Source: Caprella mutica
Taxonomy: Eukaryota; Arthropoda; Malacostraca; Amphipoda; Caprellidae
Direction: 5' to 3'
Assembly (NCBI GenBank): GCA_947561585.1
Contig: CANNZV010000258.1
Location: forward strand, 350,369-414,368
DNA length: 64,000 nt
A program made the translations under genes and the position numbers. The notes under the pieces are model-generated. The model had not been told where the DNA came from and ran no database searches. It was given only the letters and a program-made list of their open reading frames with translations. Positions 60,381 through 64,000 of the stretch are shown here, piece after piece (the first letter of the stretch is position 1; each line of letters opens with the position of its first letter).

Positions 60381-61345
60381 GACTGATCCGAGCTACAACG
60401 AGGTTTTGTTCAGCGAACCAGCTGATATAGATCCTTATTACGGTGATCAAACACAAGAAGACTATCAAAATTATCCGGAATACACCGAAGAAGGTTACCC
60501 GGAGTACACAGATCAAAGCTATCAAGGTTATGAAGAGGACTACGGACAGGGTTACGAGGGTGATCAATACGAAGAGTATCCAGATGAGCAAAGTTATTAT
60601 GCTGAAGATGATTACTATCCAGTAAGTGAAAGCGGAGCCCCAGCTGATTACGAGAGCCAGTACGATCCTAATATCTCCGGATACGCTACTGAGGATTATC
60701 AAGAGTACGACGATTACTATCCGGAAGAATACAATGATGAACAGGATTTGAATGAGGATCAGTCAGGATATGGCTATGAAAGACCCAATAACCAAATCAC
60801 AGATATTGTGATAGATGAGGAAGATGATAATGTGGAGGATCCTGATGAAAGATTTGTCGTAAATCAGCAAATAGATTACCCGGCTTATGATTACGTAACT
60901 CCTCGAGCCGCATCCAGAACAGATATCGTATTTGCAACGTGAGTAGTTTCCGTTGATTCCTTCTCATATTGTATGAGGTAATTTAATATATTAACATATT
61001 TTTGTACATTGCAGACCAAGCTCAGCAGAACTTGAAACAGAGCCAGGAGTGTCTACAACTCACCAAGACTATCCAGAGTATCAATTAAATCCTAGGTCTC
61101 ACAATGAAAGACGACAAATTGATGGCGACTATGTGATTGACGAAGATGAGGGAGGGTATAATTTAGACACCGAAACAAGAAACGCTTATAAAACACCTCC
61201 AGTCCAAGCTTTTGGAACAGAAAGAATAAGCAGTCGACTAAATGGAGACATTTATATTGACGACAATGAATCTCTGAGAGTTCAATCGAAGAGTGAAACA
61301 AAGGCATCATATTCAACACCTAAAGGCAATTTGTCAAGACCGCAG
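60381..61345 (+). CDS. Acidic Tyr/Asp/Glu-rich protein, two internal exons (partial)
   Basis: Exon 60381-60938 (acceptor TTTCCCTACAG, donor GTGAGT) and exon 61015-61345 (acceptor TGTACATTGCAG, donor GTAAGA) join in phase through a 76-base intron. The product is intrinsically disordered: the first ~160 residues are dominated by Tyr, Asp, Glu, Gln and Pro (NYPEYTEEGYPEY, DYQEYDDYYPEEYND), followed by less biased segments with repeated acidic motifs (ITDIVIDEEDD, DGDYVIDEDEGG, NGDIYIDDNES). The motif (G/D)x(Y/I)(V/I)IDxxE recurs three times and may be a short linear binding motif. Tyrosines in acidic context could be phosphorylated or sulfated. The gene continues past 61345 outside recognisable exons here; the candidate first exon is at 44132. 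I do not recognise the protein; neuronal or cytoskeletal scaffold proteins often carry such regions, but that is only a guess. Confidence 0.8.
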
Positions 61346-62510
61346 GTAAGAAGAAAAATGTGACAAATACTAAATTGACACACTTCAATATATCAATATA
61401 AATTTATTTTTAATATTAACTTATAACGTAATAATTAAGGTATTATAAGTGAGTCTAGTTCTGATTTTAATTTAAAAAAAAGGATTTTCTATTTTGAAAG
61501 GTTAGGTCTTTTAATGACACTTGAAAAATTACAGTAATTATCTGTGTGATAAACATGTCGTTCTTTTAATGCTGAGACTCAATTTAATATCCCATTTTAA
61601 GAGTTTTCATTTGGATAACTTATGGGGATCGAAGAAAAGGTAAAGATTTTGAAAAAATAATTTCACCTAAAACACACCTACGTCCTACAGCCCAAGATAT
61701 AATGACTATATAGATAGGGTATGGTAATCATCTAATCGAAATCACTTTGACGTGACAGCGTTGTGACTGGAAAATCTTAAATTGTATTTATTGCTACGTG
61801 AATAATATGCTTTGTGATTAATAACTAATTCATTTTTAATCGTTATGGTTCAATTTTTGCCGATAATTGTATTGTAATCGAAGTATATCCACAGATAAAA
61901 CTTTCACTATTTAGACATTTACTTAAATTTACTCTTGGAAAGTCTACAGTGGACTGCATGGCGACTCTGTCCACACTTAGAAACATTGGACTACCTACTT
62001 AAAATTAGTCACTACAAACTTACATCAATTACTTAATTGTATTTCCATTATTTTATTAGTCAATTGTTATTCATAGCAACTAGAGCTTAGCAGTTAACTA
62101 GCCCTGGTTTAGGCTCCTAGGTAGTATAGGTATAAGAGTCTATTTCTTATAGATAAGTAAAAAAGTGAACAATATAAGCAAACCTAAATTATATTCATAA
62201 ATTTAAGTTCTAGGTTCTATCGCTATTTTTACTATTTATCACATGAAACAACTATAAATTGTCCTTAATCTTCTCGATATTAACATGCAAATACGCTGGG
62301 TCAGAAGCAAAAAAATGTGACGTAATTTTTTCGCGTCGTCTGCTAGTTCTGAGATGGCTAGAGCGTTGAAGCTACCTCTAAAATATTAGTTTTTTTTTAT
62401 TAAAAATTCGTTTTTATTCACTTTATTCAAATTTTAATTTGAGAAAAACTAATTTTGTCTTTTTCTACACGTTTACAGAATTTAAGACCTATCAGATATT
62501 TAATTAAGGG
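61346..62510. other. Downstream intron or spacer; no gene seen
   Basis: AT-rich, following the GTAAGA donor at 61346. No further exon with coding bias was found before the palindrome. Confidence 0.45.
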
Positions 62511-62689
62511 CACCGTTCCCAAATTTTGAAAAGTTTTTTATTATTGAAGCTACGGTTGTGAAACTTTGTACACACATATAAAATGAATTCTAAGACGTTT
62601 TTGTTTCATGGCATTTTTTCGATTCGACCCATAGAAAACGAGTTATTCGAATTTCGAATAAATTTCGAACAGTGTGTAAATTAATAAAT

Positions 62690-64000
62690 GGATACTTCAA
62701 TTTTGTAGCTATGACATTATGATTTTTTGCATTCGATTCTCCACAAGATTCTCTACAAACTGTGGAAGCGTTTTTTTGATTTTTCGAATCAGTTTTCGAA
62801 TTATTGAAATTTTTTAGTAAAGCAAAAAAAATATTGAAAAAATATAAATTTCCAAATTCAATATTTTGAAATATAATTCGAAAATTAAATAAAACTCTTC
62901 CATAGTTTGTAAAGAATTCCGGGAAAAAACGAATGCAAAAAACCGCAAAGCCGTAGCTTCTACCAAAAAAAGCCTTAGACTTTTGAATTACATGATTTGT
63001 AGATATCTGAAGTAACGAGTAATCTCCCATTCAAAATTTGATAATCTGGCACGCAGCATACNNNNNNNNNNNNNNNNNNNNNNNNNNNNNNNNNNNNNNN
63101 NNNNNNNNNNNNNNNNNNNNNNNNNNNNNNNNNNNNNNNNNNNNNNNNNNNNNNNNNNNNNNNNNNNNNNNNNNNNNNNNNNNNNNNNNNNNNNNNNNNN
63201 NNNNNNNNNNNNNNNNNNNNNNNNNNNNNNNNNNNNNNNNNNNNNNNNNNNNNNNNNNNNNNNNNNNNNNNNNNNNNNNNNNNNNNNNNNNNNNNNNNNN
63301 NNNNNNNNNNNNNNNNNNNNNNNNNNNNNNNNNNNNNNNNNNNNNNNNNNNNNNNNNNNNNNNNNNNNNNNNNNNNNNNNNNNNNCTTCTTATAATGTGT
63401 GCAAAATACCAGAGGTATCGTGTAACACTAACCCCCCTGAGGAGAGGGAGAAAGGGAAAAGAGGGCCCGGGGGTAGGGAGTCAATATGTACTCTAAAAAC
63501 CATCTCTCATCCAATTATAATTCGTAATAATTAATTATCTCGCTATATCTTGTATCTAACCTACCACTAATAACACGCCCACTAAGGTTTGCAAAGAAAT
63601 ATTCCTCAGTTACCCGCAGACCTTCGCGAGGGTAGTATGCTGCGTGCCAGATTATCAAATTTTGAATGGGAGATTACTCGTTACTTCAGATATCTACTAA
63701 TCATGTAATTCAAAAGCCTAAGGCTTTTTTTTTGGTAGAAGCTACGGCTTTGCGGTTTTTTGCATTCGATTTTCCCCGGAATTCTCTACAAACTATGGAA
63801 GATTTTTATTTAATTTTCGAATTATTTTTAAGATATTGAATTTTGAAATTTATATTTTTTCAATATTTTTTTTGTTTTACTAAAAATTTCAATAATTCGA
63901 AAATTAATTCGAAAAATCAAAAAAACGCTTTCACAGTTTGTAGAGAATCTTTAGGAGAATCGAATGCAGAAAATCATAATGTCATAGCTACAAAATTGTA
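62690..64000. repeat. Large palindrome around an assembly gap
   Basis: The sequence ~62690-63061 reappears in reverse complement from ~63638 to the window end (CTGGCACGCAGCATAC against GTATGCTGCGTGCCAGATTA, then AATGGGAGATTACTCGTTAC and so on). Arms are over 360 bp and run beyond the window. Within each arm CATTCGATTCTCC and CTCTACAAACTGTGGAA words face related complementary words, so each arm folds on itself too. Probably a foldback transposon. Confidence 0.85.
63062..63385. other. Assembly gap (324 N)
   Basis: Run of N at the centre of the palindrome; the structure probably stopped assembly. Any frame drawn across it is meaningless. Confidence 1.

Noticed and set aside
63038..63496. Open frame across the N run
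   Set aside because: Most of its codons are gap characters.

Overview
The window looks like an insect nuclear genome and may come from a hemipteran such as a planthopper; that species-level guess is inference only. Evidence: AT-rich intergenic DNA, spliced genes with GT-AG introns, an insect-type microsomal cytochrome P450 of the CYP3 clan (CYP6-like), LINE retrotransposons, pogo/Tigger-like and mariner-like remnants, and very many MITEs and minisatellites. No operons, CRISPR arrays or prokaryotic features were seen.

Layout. 0-13.5 kb is repeat-rich intergenic DNA: a 35-bp minisatellite with inverted arms, a dead pogo-like transposase, a 5'-truncated LINE on the minus strand, a long-TIR MITE, two foldback-like elements bounded by inverted arrays of ~15-16-bp words, and a Tigger-like non-autonomous element. 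13.7-23.2 kb is a six-exon P450 gene on the minus strand; its 5.9-kb first intron holds a four-layer nest of mobile elements. 24.2-27.65 kb is an 11-bp pyrimidine array interrupted by a GC-richer LINE reverse transcriptase. 29.0-33.1 kb is a second, inverted copy of the 3.5-kb element found in the P450 intron; it carries a 0.5-kb foldback element with a 9-bp target duplication. 35.95-40.5 kb is a three-exon plus-strand gene for a 548-aa leucine-rich-repeat-like protein. 42.7-59 kb carries a run of unrelated minisatellites (units of 15, 22, 40, 30, 23, 29 and 27 bp). 60.4-61.3 kb holds two internal exons of an acidic, tyrosine-rich disordered protein; a candidate first coding exon at 44.13 kb is phase-compatible, which would place most of those arrays in one 16-kb intron. 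The window ends in a large palindrome whose centre is a 324-bp assembly gap.

The three host genes show no evident functional link. The most unusual signal is a set of foldback-like elements: different terminal words, the same architecture (15-16-bp, partly self-complementary words in opposing tandem arrays), and 9-bp target duplications where these can be resolved (11343-12298, 30035-30537, and 8 of 9 matches at 17263-22824). Two of them share an internal core although their terminal words differ.
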